A stretch of 64,000 bases of DNA from JAIEPW01 sp964406035 (GCA_964406035.1 CAYOQB010000005.1:11594-75593), one strand, 5' to 3'; numbered from the stretch's first letter, positions 43,364-52,803 are shown. The notes: generated by a model not told the origin, from the letters alone. A program made the numbers and translations.

Positions 43364-44920
43364 ATGCCGGTGCTTTTGCATGTCGACGATAACGCCTCAA
43401 TTCGATACGCCCGGTCCCGCACGTTAAGTTCCGCTGGTTACACTGTCATCGACCTGGAAACAGGCGAGGAGGCGCTGGACGTCGCGACAGCTTCCGCGCC
43501 GGAGGGCATCCTGCTCGACGTCCGCCTGCCCGGGATGGATGGCTTCGCGACGGCGCGAGCGCTGCGTCAAAATCCCCGGCTGCTGGATGTGGCGATCGTC
43601 CTGATCACCTCGGGGGCCGTAACCGAGATCAGCGAGATCGCCGCGAACGAAGAGGCGATCGACGGGTTCCTGGTGGAGCCGGTACCGCCGCAACTGCTGG
43701 CCATCACCATGGCGGCGGCGTTGCACCGCAAGCGGACGCAGCGCGAGTTGCGCATCGCCACCGCCGGGCTGGAAAAGCAGTTGGAGGAAACCCGCCGCGC
43801 CGCCGAGCAGAACGAGCGGTATCGCCGCACGCTGGAAGCTCTAATGGAGTACGTTCCCGAGGGGATCACCATCGCGGAAATGCCCGAGCTGACGATCACC
43901 TGGATAAGCAAGCACGGCATCGAATTGACCGGGCGTCCGGCGGAGCTGCTCCACAATCTGCCGGGTCGCCACCACGCGCAGACCTGGGGCATTTTTCATT
44001 CTGACGGAACCACGCCGGCTGAAAACCAGGAACTGCCGCTGACACGCGCCGGGAGGCTGGGCGAGGTGGTGGAGGGGGAAGAGTGGATCCTGCGGCGGCC
44101 CGACGGATCCCGGATCTGCTGCCTGTGCAACGCCGGACCGATTCGCGACCGATCCGGGGTGATTACGGGCGGCGTGATCGCCTGGCGCGACATCACCGAC
44201 CGGAAGAGACGAGAGCGCGCCCTGCAGCAGAGCAACGAGGAGCTGCAGCAGTTCGTTTTCTCGGTATCGCACGATCTCCAGGAGCCGCTGCGGACGGTGA
44301 CCACGTTCAGCGAACTGCTGCGCCGCCGGCACCTGGATGCGGTCGGCGGTGAAGGCGATTTTCTGATCCGCGAGATGTCGGCCGCCGCGGCACGCATGCA
44401 GCACCTGATTCGCGATCTGCTGGCCTATTCGCAGGTGCTTCCCGAGAGCGGACGCCTTGTCCAGGATGTGGACCTGAATCGGGTGGTCGCCGAGGCGATG
44501 GCCAATCTGAATGTGGCGATCGAGGAATCGGAAGCGCGCATCGCGGCGGAGGATCTGCCGGTGCTGCGCGGAGATCAGCACCGCCTGACGCAACTGCTGC
44601 AGAATCTGCTGGCGAACGCGATCAAGTATTCCCGCGATCAGGGTCCGCCGGAGATCCGCGTTTGGGCGAGAAGCGCGGGGTTGAAGTGGACCATCTGCGT
44701 CGACGATAACGGCCCCGGCGTCCCGCCGGAGCAGGCCGAGCGGGTGTTTCAGCCGTTCACGCGCCTGCATGGCCGCGACGTTTCGGGCACCGGATTGGGG
44801 TTGGCGATCGCCAGGCGGATCGTGGAAGGTCACGGCGGCAGGATCTGGGTGGAGGCGTCGCCGGAAGGTGGCGCGCGATTCTGCTTTACGCTGCCGGTGG
44901 CGCACTCCGAGGTCAGCTAG
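43364..44920 (+). CDS. Hybrid sensor histidine kinase: receiver, PAS, HisKA and ATPase
   Basis: A 518-residue cytoplasmic protein. Domains in order: receiver (1-~125, with DDN acid pocket and phosphoacceptor D52 in ILLDVRLPGMDG), a coiled coil (~125-160), a PAS domain (~165-290, ending IAWRDITDRKRR), HisKA with phosphorylated His in SVSHDLQEP near residue 303, and HATPase with NLLANAIKYS, VDDNGPGVPP and GTGLGLAIARRIVEGHGG. A receiver before the kinase is the phytochrome-like arrangement common in Acidobacteriota. The ATG at 43364 has GGGGAG seven bases upstream. The 141-base divergent promoter holds two dyads. Confidence 0.92.
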   Translation: MPVLLHVDDNASIRYARSRTLSSAGYTVIDLETGEEALDVATASAPEGILLDVRLPGMDGFATARALRQNPRLLDVAIVLITSGAVTEISEIAANEEAIDGFLVEPVPPQLLAITMAAALHRKRTQRELRIATAGLEKQLEETRRAAEQNERYRRTLEALMEYVPEGITIAEMPELTITWISKHGIELTGRPAELLHNLPGRHHAQTWGIFHSDGTTPAENQELPLTRAGRLGEVVEGEEWILRRPDGSRICCLCNAGPIRDRSGVITGGVIAWRDITDRKRRERALQQSNEELQQFVFSVSHDLQEPLRTVTTFSELLRRRHLDAVGGEGDFLIREMSAAAARMQHLIRDLLAYSQVLPESGRLVQDVDLNRVVAEAMANLNVAIEESEARIAAEDLPVLRGDQHRLTQLLQNLLANAIKYSRDQGPPEIRVWARSAGLKWTICVDDNGPGVPPEQAERVFQPFTRLHGRDVSGTGLGLAIARRIVEGHGGRIWVEASPEGGARFCFTLPVAHSEVS

Positions 44921-44926
44921 CGGGGC

Positions 44927-46222
44927 TTACCCGTCATTTTCGGCAAGCAAGGATCCGGCGTGCTCCGCGTCCTGCGCCAGAATCATCAGGTGCCGGAAGC
45001 GATCGGTGACGCCTCCGAAATCCGGCATATCCGCGGGCGCGGGGTTCAGGACGCCGGTCCGGATGCGCACTCGCTTGCCGTCGCTGCCGCGGACGATGGT
45101 CCCGGTGACCAGATCCATTTGGTAAGAGTCGAGATCGCCCCGCACGAAGGCGGTTTCTCCGGAAATCTCGATCCTTCCGGACAAGCCGGGCGGCATCATC
45201 ATCGCCCCCGGCGACAACACGGAACTCAGCGCCCGGCCCACCAGCGAATGGAAGCTCGGAGCGGGAACGGGCGGTTTCACGGTGGGGTCGGGATTGCCCA
45301 ACGCCTCGGCGGCGGCGCGGATCACCTTTTGGCCGTTCGCCTTCGGCGTGAATTCCACCAGGGCGATGTCGCGTGCCCTGTCAAGCAGTTGCGGATCGCG
45401 GTTGGCTTCGATCAGCCACAGGAACGATCGCAGAATAAAGCTGCCTTCGCGTGACAGCTTTTGCTTGACGCCGGGCTGCAGAGACTGAAACCAGCCGAGC
45501 AATCGATCGCGGAACGAGTCACGGCCGATCGAGGCGGTGATTGCGGTGGCGCGCTCCACCCATTTTCCAGGCGGGCGGCCGCTTTCGTCGCCATGGATGC
45601 TGTACAGCAGGCGGCGCCAGTTCTCGCGTTCGTCGCCCTGCATGGCGCGATACGCGGCGCGGACCTGCTCGCTCCAGCACCGTTTCGCGTCGATCCCGTT
45701 CCATTCGTCGCGCCAAGCCAGCATGTCGAGGCGAGACCGGAACAGTTGCAGGCTCACCTGGTTCACCGCGTAATCCAGTTGATAGACGCGGTCTCGGAAG
45801 CGGGCGATGGCGGCCGATAACTCGCGGGTGAGGCCGTGCTCCTCGACGTAAGCCATCACGTGAACGACGGGCGGGTAGGGGGCGAGGGCATGAGAAGTCG
45901 CCGCGGTTTCCTCCAGCAGGAGGATCAGGTCGGCTTCGGTCAGGTCCAGGGACCATTTCTCGATGCGTTCCGCGAGCCCGCGTAAGGGGCTGTCGTGGCG
46001 GTTGAACGGACTGTGCTCCTTTAGCCACCGCATTCTTTCAAGCAGCGCCCGCCAGGCCAGCAGTTTGCGCGGCTTGTTCCGGAGCCCGTTGATCTCCTTG
46101 ATCGCGGTCTGCCAGCCGGCCTCTTCCACGCGCACAAGATACTGATTCAGGGCGTGATGCCCTTCAGCAAGGGGCGAGTGGGCGTCCAGGAGGTAACCGT
46201 CGGGGCAGGGAATCTGATCCAT
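44927..46222 (-). CDS. Large helical protein of unknown function
   Basis: A 431-residue, mostly alpha-helical protein without signal peptide or membrane helix. A stretch around residues 200-300 (DESGRPPGKWVERATAITA ... GSFILRSFLWLIEANRD) has the rhythm of the N-terminal helical repeats of MolR/DUF4132 proteins; this is by eye. The C-terminal ~90 residues (GLSGRIEISGETAFVRGD, GVLNPAPADMPDF) form a separate beta-rich part. The gene follows the kinase stop by seven bases on the opposite strand. Function unknown. Confidence 0.65.
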   Translation of the reverse strand: MDQIPCPDGYLLDAHSPLAEGHHALNQYLVRVEEAGWQTAIKEINGLRNKPRKLLAWRALLERMRWLKEHSPFNRHDSPLRGLAERIEKWSLDLTEADLILLLEETAATSHALAPYPPVVHVMAYVEEHGLTRELSAAIARFRDRVYQLDYAVNQVSLQLFRSRLDMLAWRDEWNGIDAKRCWSEQVRAAYRAMQGDERENWRRLLYSIHGDESGRPPGKWVERATAITASIGRDSFRDRLLGWFQSLQPGVKQKLSREGSFILRSFLWLIEANRDPQLLDRARDIALVEFTPKANGQKVIRAAAEALGNPDPTVKPPVPAPSFHSLVGRALSSVLSPGAMMMPPGLSGRIEISGETAFVRGDLDSYQMDLVTGTIVRGSDGKRVRIRTGVLNPAPADMPDFGGVTDRFRHLMILAQDAEHAGSLLAENDG

Positions 46223-46348
46223 CGCGAAGCTCCAAGTTCGAAATCGGCGGTCGCGAGCTCCCGCAATAGCCGGTGAATCGCGTTTCCGGCTTCGCCGCTC
46301 GCCGTCAGCGTACTAAAATAGCCCACTGGAAGCGACGGAACTTACTTC

Positions 46349-47251
46349 ATGACGCCGGACCAAAGCGCGGCCGAGTATGAGCGGCGTATCAACCGCGTCA
46401 TCGATTACATTGCCGGGCACCTGGATGAGACGCTGACGCTATCCCGGTTGGCGCGGGTGGCCTGCTTCTCCGAGTTCCACTTCCACAAGCTCTTCCGGAT
46501 GCAGATCGGCGAGACGGTGAACGAGTTCATCGCCCGGATGCGCGTGGAGAAGGCGCTGTTTCTCATGCGCCACTCGCCGCGCAGGACGCTGACGGACATC
46601 GCGCTGGAATGCGGGTTTAACACAGCCGCGAACTTCACCAGGGTGTTTCGCAAGCGGATGGGCGTCGCGCCGCGGGCTTTCGATCTGGAGCGATACTGGC
46701 AGGATCGCAAGATCGGGAAAGACGACGCGATCGAGTCGCTCTACTATTGCAAGAGAACTCTGCAGGCGGATGTTTCGGGATTCCAGGTGGAGACCCGGCG
46801 GCTGCCGGACCTCGATATTGCCTATTTGCGGGTGTTCCGGTCCTACGAGGAGGGACGTGTGCAGGCGGCGTTTCGCGCTTTGGAGGAATGGGCCGGCCGC
46901 CGTGGATTGCTGACGCCGGAAGCGCGGTGGATCGGGATGTCGAAAGACGATCCGGAGATCGTGCCGCTGGTCAAGTGCAGCTATGATGTCTGCCTGACCG
47001 TTCCGAGGGGCACGCAGGCGGAGGGAAGAGTGGAAGTGAGACGCATTCCGTCGAGCCTTTACGGCGTGCTGGGAATACGCGGCGATCTCGACCTGGCTGA
47101 CCGGGGCTGGCATCATCTGTTCAAGACCTGGCTGCCGCGATCGGGTTTCCAGCCTGCGCCCCAGGCCTCCATGGAGGTCTTTCGCAGATCGCCGCTGCTG
47201 GGATGGGAGGAGTTCGATGTCGAGGAGTGCTTGCCGGTGAGGAGCCTATGA
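46349..47251 (+). CDS. AraC-family regulator with GyrI-like ligand domain
   Basis: A 300-residue protein. Residues ~10-110 are the AraC/XylS double helix-turn-helix (LSRLARVACFSEFHFHKLF and LTDIALECGFNTAANFTRVF), and ~135-300 a GyrI-like/SbmC effector domain (LPDLDIAYLRVFRSYEEG ... VPLVKCSYDVCLTVP), the plan of Rob and SoxS-related regulators that bind small hydrophobic molecules. The VOC protein starts 15 bases after its stop and has its own strong ribosome-binding site, so the pair is probably a small operon that senses and handles a compound. Confidence 0.9.
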   Translation: MTPDQSAAEYERRINRVIDYIAGHLDETLTLSRLARVACFSEFHFHKLFRMQIGETVNEFIARMRVEKALFLMRHSPRRTLTDIALECGFNTAANFTRVFRKRMGVAPRAFDLERYWQDRKIGKDDAIESLYYCKRTLQADVSGFQVETRRLPDLDIAYLRVFRSYEEGRVQAAFRALEEWAGRRGLLTPEARWIGMSKDDPEIVPLVKCSYDVCLTVPRGTQAEGRVEVRRIPSSLYGVLGIRGDLDLADRGWHHLFKTWLPRSGFQPAPQASMEVFRRSPLLGWEEFDVEECLPVRSL

Positions 47252-47265
47252 GGACAGGAGGAAAA

Positions 47266-47625
47266 ATGGATTTAGGAATATTTTCCGTCAGCCTGACGGT
47301 GAAGGATATCGCGGCGTCGCGGGCGTTCTATGAGAAGCTCGGTTTCGAAGTGATCGACGGCAACCAGGAACAGCTATGGCTGATCTTGCGCAACGGCAAG
47401 ATCAACATCGGTCTTTTCCAAGGCATGTTCGACCGGAACATGCTCACATTCAACCCCGTTGACGTGCGCGCGATCCAGAAACACCTGAAGGCGCAGGGCG
47501 TCAAGCTGGATGTTGAAGCCGATGAAAACACGACAGGACCGGCACACGCCACTTTGCAGGATCCTGACGGCAATCCGATTCTCTTCGATCAGCACGAGGA
47601 AGAGTTCATGAAGAAATACCGGTAG
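47266..47625 (+). CDS. VOC-superfamily (glyoxalase/bleomycin-resistance-like) protein
   Basis: A 119-residue protein with the two betaalphabeta repeats of the VOC fold: FSVSLTVKDIAASRAFYEKLGF at the start and HATLQDPDGNPILFDQH at the end. Such proteins use a metal to act on, or simply to bind, small molecules. The metal ligands are incomplete at the first site (Ser in place of His). The ATG at 47266 is preceded by AGGAGG, which decides the start over the ATG 18 bases upstream. It follows an AraC/GyrI regulator. Confidence 0.88.
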   Translation: MDLGIFSVSLTVKDIAASRAFYEKLGFEVIDGNQEQLWLILRNGKINIGLFQGMFDRNMLTFNPVDVRAIQKHLKAQGVKLDVEADENTTGPAHATLQDPDGNPILFDQHEEEFMKKYR

Positions 47626-47638
47626 CACCGGCGCGCCG

Positions 47639-47971
47639 ATGAGCCTGGGAATCCTGGTCCACGGATCCAATCACTTCATGGTCCGTGGACCCCTGCCGGA
47701 CGCGGCCGCCGCGCGCGAACTGGTCAAGCGCTGGGAATTCGTCCAGGATCTTACGCGTCCGGCGACTGTTCCGCCGGTGTGGCGGATCTCCACCCGCGAG
47801 TTCCGCGAGAACATCGAATGGGCCGTGGTTCTCAACAACGGCGAAGCTCACTCCGGGGCGGTGGAAATCCTGCTTGCCGAACTTGCTGCCCGCGGCATCC
47901 CGATTCACCAGGGGCCAGGACCCCTTTTGCCGTCCGGCGCCGAATGGCCGGGAGAACCATGGCCGAAATGA
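47639..47971 (+). CDS. Small protein of unknown function
   Basis: A 110-residue soluble protein starting MSLGILVHGSNHFMVRGP, 13 bases after the VOC gene, with no recognised domain. The alternating pattern and Trp/Pro content look like a compact alpha/beta fold (EWAVVLNNGEAHSGAVEILLAELAARGIPI). Proximity suggests it belongs with the AraC/VOC unit. Function unknown. Confidence 0.55.
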   Translation: MSLGILVHGSNHFMVRGPLPDAAAARELVKRWEFVQDLTRPATVPPVWRISTREFRENIEWAVVLNNGEAHSGAVEILLAELAARGIPIHQGPGPLLPSGAEWPGEPWPK

Positions 47972-48059
47972 GCCAGTCCTCCGCGATCGGCGTGCAACTT
48001 CCCTCCGCCGCGCACATCTATTAGACTTCCATGGATGTGTGATTCAAGGAGAGTTGAAA

Positions 48060-49067
48060 ATGGCCGGAAGCGGCATGTCAATTCACAGCAACCATAGTGT
48101 TATGTTGCAGTTGCGGAACCGGAAGAACCAACTGGAGTCGCTGGTCCGTAGCGTGGACGACCCTCACGATATTCTGCGCGTTCTGGAGCAGGTGGACGCG
48201 GTTCTCGACCGCATCAAGACCGGGACGTACGGAGAGTGTTCGGTTTGCCACACTTCCATCGACGACGAACAGTTGGAAGACAATCCTCTCGCGGAATACT
48301 GCCTGTGCCACCTGGATGACGCACAGCAAACGTTGCTGGGACAGGACTTAGGAGCGGCATGGCGGATTCAGGCGGCGCTGCTGCCTTGTCCGGATCTGGC
48401 CACGGCCTACTGGGAATCGCATTACCGCTATCAGCCGCACGGCGCGGTGAGCGGCGATTATTGCGATCTGATTCCGCGGGGCGACGACCTTCACTTCGTG
48501 GTCGCGGACGTGTCGGGGAAGGGTGTGGCGGCGGCTATCGTGATGTCCCACCTGAGTGCGACACTGCGGGCGATGATACGCGCCGGCGCCTCCGTGCCGG
48601 AGCAGCTCGCCCGCGCCAACGGCATCCTGCGCGAGAGCGCCTTCGATTCGCATTACGCCACTATTGTGGTGGGAAAGCTGAGTCCGGGCGGTGAGGTGGA
48701 GATGCTGAACGCGGGGCACTGCCCGCCGCTGCTGCTTCAGGAATCCGGCGTGACGCCGCTGGCGGCATCCGGACCGCCGGTGGGCCTGCTGGACCTGGAC
48801 GAGGCTGCGCACGCGGTGCAACACGTCGAAATACAGCCGGGAGAAAGCCTGTTCCTTTATACCGACGGCGTGATCGAGGCCATGAACGAGGAAGGCGACG
48901 ATTTCGGCCTGGATCGCCTGATACACGCCGCCACGCTGCTGCGCGGCGCGCCGCCGCGACAATTGGTGTCAGGGGCGCTCGATCACCTGCGGGCGTTTCT
49001 CCGTTCCACCCCTCGCAACGACGATCTCACGGCGCTTGCCTTACGCCGGGTCCCGCACCCGGCTTAA
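48060..49067 (+). CDS. DksA-type zinc finger fused to a PP2C/RsbU-like phosphatase
   Basis: A 335-residue protein. Residues ~15-90 resemble the C-terminal part of DksA/TraR: a coiled-coil-like helix, then RIKTGTYGECSVCHTSI with C60 and C63, and C81/H84 (or C83) in EYCLCH as zinc ligands. From ~105 it is a SpoIIE-type PP2C serine phosphatase: GAVSGDYCDL, FVVADVSGKGVAAAIV, MLNAGHCPPLLL, FLYTDGVIEAM and RNDDLTALAL hold the metal-binding Asp residues. Such phosphatases usually act on anti-sigma-factor antagonists. The zinc finger could bring it to RNA polymerase, but this is inference. ATG 48060 follows AAGGAG at a good distance. Confidence 0.88.
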   Translation: MAGSGMSIHSNHSVMLQLRNRKNQLESLVRSVDDPHDILRVLEQVDAVLDRIKTGTYGECSVCHTSIDDEQLEDNPLAEYCLCHLDDAQQTLLGQDLGAAWRIQAALLPCPDLATAYWESHYRYQPHGAVSGDYCDLIPRGDDLHFVVADVSGKGVAAAIVMSHLSATLRAMIRAGASVPEQLARANGILRESAFDSHYATIVVGKLSPGGEVEMLNAGHCPPLLLQESGVTPLAASGPPVGLLDLDEAAHAVQHVEIQPGESLFLYTDGVIEAMNEEGDDFGLDRLIHAATLLRGAPPRQLVSGALDHLRAFLRSTPRNDDLTALALRRVPHPA

Positions 49068-49080
49068 GACCAAAAATACG

Positions 49081-49638
49081 ATGAAGCTTTCGGCCCTCCT
49101 GGTGGTCCTTGCAGCCGCCAACGTTTGCCAGGCACAGGACTACCTGCGCAAGTGGAACGTGTATGGCGCGGCGGGCTACGGGTGGACGTCCGACGATGAA
49201 GGCTCCGTCGGCAATGGGTTCGCGGGCGGCGGTGGCGTGGGTTACCGCTTCAACCGCCGCCTGGAGGCGGTCTTCGACATCAACGCGTTCCGTCATCGCC
49301 GCGAGGGCGCCCTGGGCCGCGCGGAGTTCGCGGGCAACGGGCAATACTACACGGGTAACCTGCTCTATCACTTCTCCGGTTCGCGATTCCAGCCGTACAT
49401 TCTTGGCGGGGCTGGTGGTATCGCCTACCAAGTGGACCGCGGCATCAACCTTCCGCGCGACACCAGCACGGGCGGTTTCGCCATTACTTTCGGAGCAGGC
49501 GCAAAGGCGTTCGTTTCGGAGAGGTTCTCCATTCGCCCGGAAGTGCGGGTGTATGCCGGAGGGCGAGGCGCCGCGGGCGGGATCGAGCCGCCGATCGTGA
49601 ACGTGCGCTTCGCCGTGGGCTTCGGGTATCACTGGTAA
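49081..49638 (+). CDS. Outer-membrane beta-barrel protein
   Basis: A 185-residue protein with a signal peptide (MKLSALLVVLAAANVCQA) and an eight-strand barrel pattern of the OmpA/OmpW size: YGAAGYGW, FAGGGGVGYRFNRRLEAVFDI, RFQPYILGGAGGIAY, ERFSIRPEVRVYAG, FAVGFGYHW. It ends with the C-terminal aromatic (Trp) expected for assembly by BamA. It could be a small porin or a lipid/enzyme carrier; nothing more specific can be seen. Thirteen bases follow the phosphatase gene. Confidence 0.85.
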   Translation: MKLSALLVVLAAANVCQAQDYLRKWNVYGAAGYGWTSDDEGSVGNGFAGGGGVGYRFNRRLEAVFDINAFRHRREGALGRAEFAGNGQYYTGNLLYHFSGSRFQPYILGGAGGIAYQVDRGINLPRDTSTGGFAITFGAGAKAFVSERFSIRPEVRVYAGGRGAAGGIEPPIVNVRFAVGFGYHW

Positions 49639-49674
49639 CGCCGGGCGCCGGGCCGCGCAACATACAATGAGTGA

Positions 49675-50142
49675 ATGCGCGCCCTTTTGGTGCTGTTCCT
49701 CACTCTTCCCCTGCTGGGGGCCGATCCGCGGAAGCAGTTGATCGGAACCTGGAGGCTGGTTTCCTACGAACGAACGACCCCTGCCGGGATTACGGAGTCG
49801 CCGTTTGGGAAGACCCCGGCCGGGCGCCTGATCTACGATGCGAAGGGCCGCATGTCGACGCACATGATGCGGCCCGGACGCCCGTCGTTTTCGGAACCGC
49901 AGTTGCGCAACGGGACTCCGGCGGAGATCGAAGCCGCGTATCGCGGGTATCTGGCGTATTGGGGCACGTTCACGGTCAACAGCACGGAGAAAGTGATTCT
50001 GCACCGGATCGAAGGCAGCCTGTATCCCAACTGGGTCGGGTCGGAGCAGAGACGCCCGTTCTCATTTGAGAAAGGTCGTCTGGTGCTGATTTCGGATTCG
50101 TCGCTGGGGCGGGCGAGGATCGTGTGGGAAAAGCTGCCGTAA
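49675..50142 (+). CDS. Exported lipocalin-like domain protein
   Basis: A 155-residue protein with a signal peptide (MRALLVLFLTLPLLGA) and a lipocalin-like fold: KQLIGTWRLVSYERTTPAG is the usual first strand with the GTWxL motif of Lipocalin_5-type proteins, followed by GRLIYDAKGRMSTHMM and YWGTFTVNSTEKVILHRIEG. Members bind small hydrophobic molecules or have no known ligand. It stands alone, ending one base before the convergent DUF3604 gene. Confidence 0.82.
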   Translation: MRALLVLFLTLPLLGADPRKQLIGTWRLVSYERTTPAGITESPFGKTPAGRLIYDAKGRMSTHMMRPGRPSFSEPQLRNGTPAEIEAAYRGYLAYWGTFTVNSTEKVILHRIEGSLYPNWVGSEQRRPFSFEKGRLVLISDSSLGRARIVWEKLP

Positions 50143-50143
50143 G

Positions 50144-52741
50144 CTACCTCGGCCGCCGGCCCACCCAGATGGGACTCGACCAGGCCATTGCGCCGTCCAC
50201 TTGCACGACGCGGACGTAATAGTAGTCACCGGGTTGCGTTCCGTCGGTATCGGCGAAGCTGAATTCGCGATCGAGCGGCGCCCTGGCCGGGACGAGTTGC
50301 ACCTGCACGATGTCGATATTGTTGCCGGTCTTCAGCTCGCGGCGGCCGAGTCCCTGGCGCAGATCGCCGATGCGGAACACAATATCTTCGGCGGGCAGGT
50401 CCGCGGCGGGCCGGTCCATCATTTCGGGGGTAGTGCCGTCCTGCGCCACCACCTCCCGTACGGCGGCGAGGCGGACGCGAACCGTGGTGTCGGGGGTCAC
50501 GCCATTTAGCTTTAGCAGCAGCGACTGGCCGCGCCCGCGCGTGTTGCTGTTCCACAGAATCCGGTTTGGATTTCCGGCCGCGCGCGAGGTTCGCCAGGAC
50601 GTGGGGTTCAGGAACCAGGGCTCGCGGATCTCCCGAATCTCCGCCCCGTTCACTTCGACGCTGCCGCGCCAGATGCGCGCGCCGCGCGGGTTCTTGCGTC
50701 CCGTGAACACCTCGGTGGAGGACTCCACCTTCACCTGCACTTCGATTTCCGGCTGCAGATCCGCCTCGAGGCCACGCTGGCTGTAAATCACCTTGCCATT
50801 CCGGATGACGTCGACGGTGTCAATGGGCGCCGTGCCCATCACCTTGGCTTGGATCTTGCGCTGGGGCGACTCGGGCGTGCGTTCTCCCATCCCCGCCCCG
50901 TTCAACGTGACATCCATCAGGATGCGTTCTCCTGTCGTCGCATACGTGGACCGGTTCCGCAGCGACTGAAAGATGTCGGAGGCGCGATTCCGCTGCGCGA
51001 ACACGGCGGCGAGCCCTCCTAATTGCCGGTTGGTGGCGGGCGAGTAACCCGGATGCCCCGAGTGATTGTCGGAAGCTCCGACAAACCCGACCTCAAAACC
51101 GTTCTGCAGGTACTTGTTGCCGAAGTACTCGAACGTGCCGTGGCCGGAGGTGATCTCCGCCAGCCGCTCCATCTCCGCGTCATTGCGATTCCAGTCGCCG
51201 GTCTGGTGCGCGTGGGGAATGATCAGCACCTCGCTGGGTTTATGCAAGGACCGGAGCCGCGTGTACAACTCATCCAGGTTCTGCGCCTCCTGAACGGGGG
51301 CGCGCCGCCGACCCTTGGGGGTCGCGAAAAACACATTGTGGTGCCCGCCCAGGGGATTCAAGGCTGTCCACTCATAGCCGAGGATCGTCGTGAAGGCGCC
51401 GGGCTTGTCGTACTTGCCAGTGGTCTCCTGCAGATTGCGCCACTCCCAATCATCCATCCACAAGTCGTGTTCGGAGAGCGTGAGGAAATCGAGCCGCGCG
51501 ACATCGCGGCCGAACCGGAAGTAGCCATCGGGCGATCCGGTGCCCTCGGCGAATCCGGTGTGCCCGTGCGTATCTCCCCAGTAGATGCGCGTCGCGGGAT
51601 TCGTCTGCACCCATACCGGATTACTGACGCCTTCCCGCGATCCGTCCGGGGTGCGGACCGTGAATCGATACACCCCCGGCGCTCCGGCTTTGATCCCGGT
51701 GATCACGTTCATCGCGGGGCTGCCCTCGGCGAGCGTGCGGATGACCTCTCCATTGCGCGATAGCTCATAAGCCGGCGCCCCGCCGCTTGCCAGGTTCTTG
51801 GTCGCGTCCTCACTGCGGACGGCCAGAGAGATGTTCTCGCCGGCCTTGACGACGGAAGGCGCGATCACGCTGACATAACGCACATCGCTCGCGCCCAGAA
51901 CCTCGAACGAGGGCCAGGATGGCGTAAGAGGCTCGCCCCTGCCTTCCAGGTCCACATGGATCGGAAGGATGACTCGGTCATTGGAAAAATTCTGCAGCCT
52001 GACGCCTTTGGACCCCTTGGAGGTGTCGCCGTAGGTGATGGTCACCGTGTCGCCCTTCTCCAGGCGCGTGCCGCTCAGGCGCAGATTCAGCGTGTCACGG
52101 GTGATGAAGCTGGTGAACTGGCCCCACGGCGCGACCGCGGCGAAGCTCGCGCCGGGACGCGATACCCGGACGCTGATGAAATCGTCCGCTGTAGCGTCCG
52201 CCATCTGCGGCGACGCGCCGCGCCCGAGCGTCAGGATCAACCCGCCGCCCGGCTCCATCGGCTTGCCGCCGACCGTGAACGTCTGTTCGATTGTCAGATA
52301 ATCGCCGGCGCGAAACGGGCCGGGTTTGGACAGCTTCAGTGATCCCGCCGCATCGGGGATCTCTTCCAGCGTGCGGAACTCCGCCGCGTACCGGCGGATG
52401 AAATTTGCGGCGGCGCGCAGGTCCACCTGTTGCCCTGAGTTGGCCGCGCGGATGCTTCGCGAGTGCGCGAACACATTCAGCGGGTAATCCACCGGGATCT
52501 GTTTGCCGGTCAGCGCATACGCGTTGCTCCAAAGCCAGAGCGTTTCCAGCCGGGCAGCGAGTACAGGCGCGATGGCGGACGGCTGCGCGGCCTCGCTCTT
52601 CAGCTTCTCAACCCGCGCCCGCAGGTCCTTTTCCAGGTAGTCGGACGCAGCAGACGGAGAGATCGAGGTCTGGTGCAGGTACGCCGCCGCCAGCGCGAAG
52701 GCCGCGATCGCCGCCGTCAAGCGGACCGAGTGGGCTTGCAT
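50144..52741 (-). CDS. Exported DUF3604 protein with a PHP-like metal centre
   Basis: An 865-residue protein with a signal peptide (SVRLTAAIAAFALAAAYLH). Residues ~100-380 are mainly beta sandwich, and DUF3604 occupies the rest: IYWGDTHGHTGFAEGTGSPD (first metal-binding histidines), ARLDFLTLSEHDLWMDDW, GYEWTALNPLGGHHNVFFA, EVLIIPHAHQTGDW and VGASDNHSGHPG. These His/Asp clusters are those of PHP-type phosphoesterases. The reaction is unknown. A C-terminal extension with beta strands follows. Divergence from other genes is low: a thiolase ends 62 bases upstream on the same strand. Confidence 0.88.
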   Translation of the reverse strand: MQAHSVRLTAAIAAFALAAAYLHQTSISPSAASDYLEKDLRARVEKLKSEAAQPSAIAPVLAARLETLWLWSNAYALTGKQIPVDYPLNVFAHSRSIRAANSGQQVDLRAAANFIRRYAAEFRTLEEIPDAAGSLKLSKPGPFRAGDYLTIEQTFTVGGKPMEPGGGLILTLGRGASPQMADATADDFISVRVSRPGASFAAVAPWGQFTSFITRDTLNLRLSGTRLEKGDTVTITYGDTSKGSKGVRLQNFSNDRVILPIHVDLEGRGEPLTPSWPSFEVLGASDVRYVSVIAPSVVKAGENISLAVRSEDATKNLASGGAPAYELSRNGEVIRTLAEGSPAMNVITGIKAGAPGVYRFTVRTPDGSREGVSNPVWVQTNPATRIYWGDTHGHTGFAEGTGSPDGYFRFGRDVARLDFLTLSEHDLWMDDWEWRNLQETTGKYDKPGAFTTILGYEWTALNPLGGHHNVFFATPKGRRRAPVQEAQNLDELYTRLRSLHKPSEVLIIPHAHQTGDWNRNDAEMERLAEITSGHGTFEYFGNKYLQNGFEVGFVGASDNHSGHPGYSPATNRQLGGLAAVFAQRNRASDIFQSLRNRSTYATTGERILMDVTLNGAGMGERTPESPQRKIQAKVMGTAPIDTVDVIRNGKVIYSQRGLEADLQPEIEVQVKVESSTEVFTGRKNPRGARIWRGSVEVNGAEIREIREPWFLNPTSWRTSRAAGNPNRILWNSNTRGRGQSLLLKLNGVTPDTTVRVRLAAVREVVAQDGTTPEMMDRPAADLPAEDIVFRIGDLRQGLGRRELKTGNNIDIVQVQLVPARAPLDREFSFADTDGTQPGDYYYVRVVQVDGAMAWSSPIWVGRRPR

Positions 52742-52803
52742 GATGCCCTGTTATACCGGAATCGCTGCCCGGGCGTTAGCTATCGGCGCTTGACAGTCAG
52801 GGG

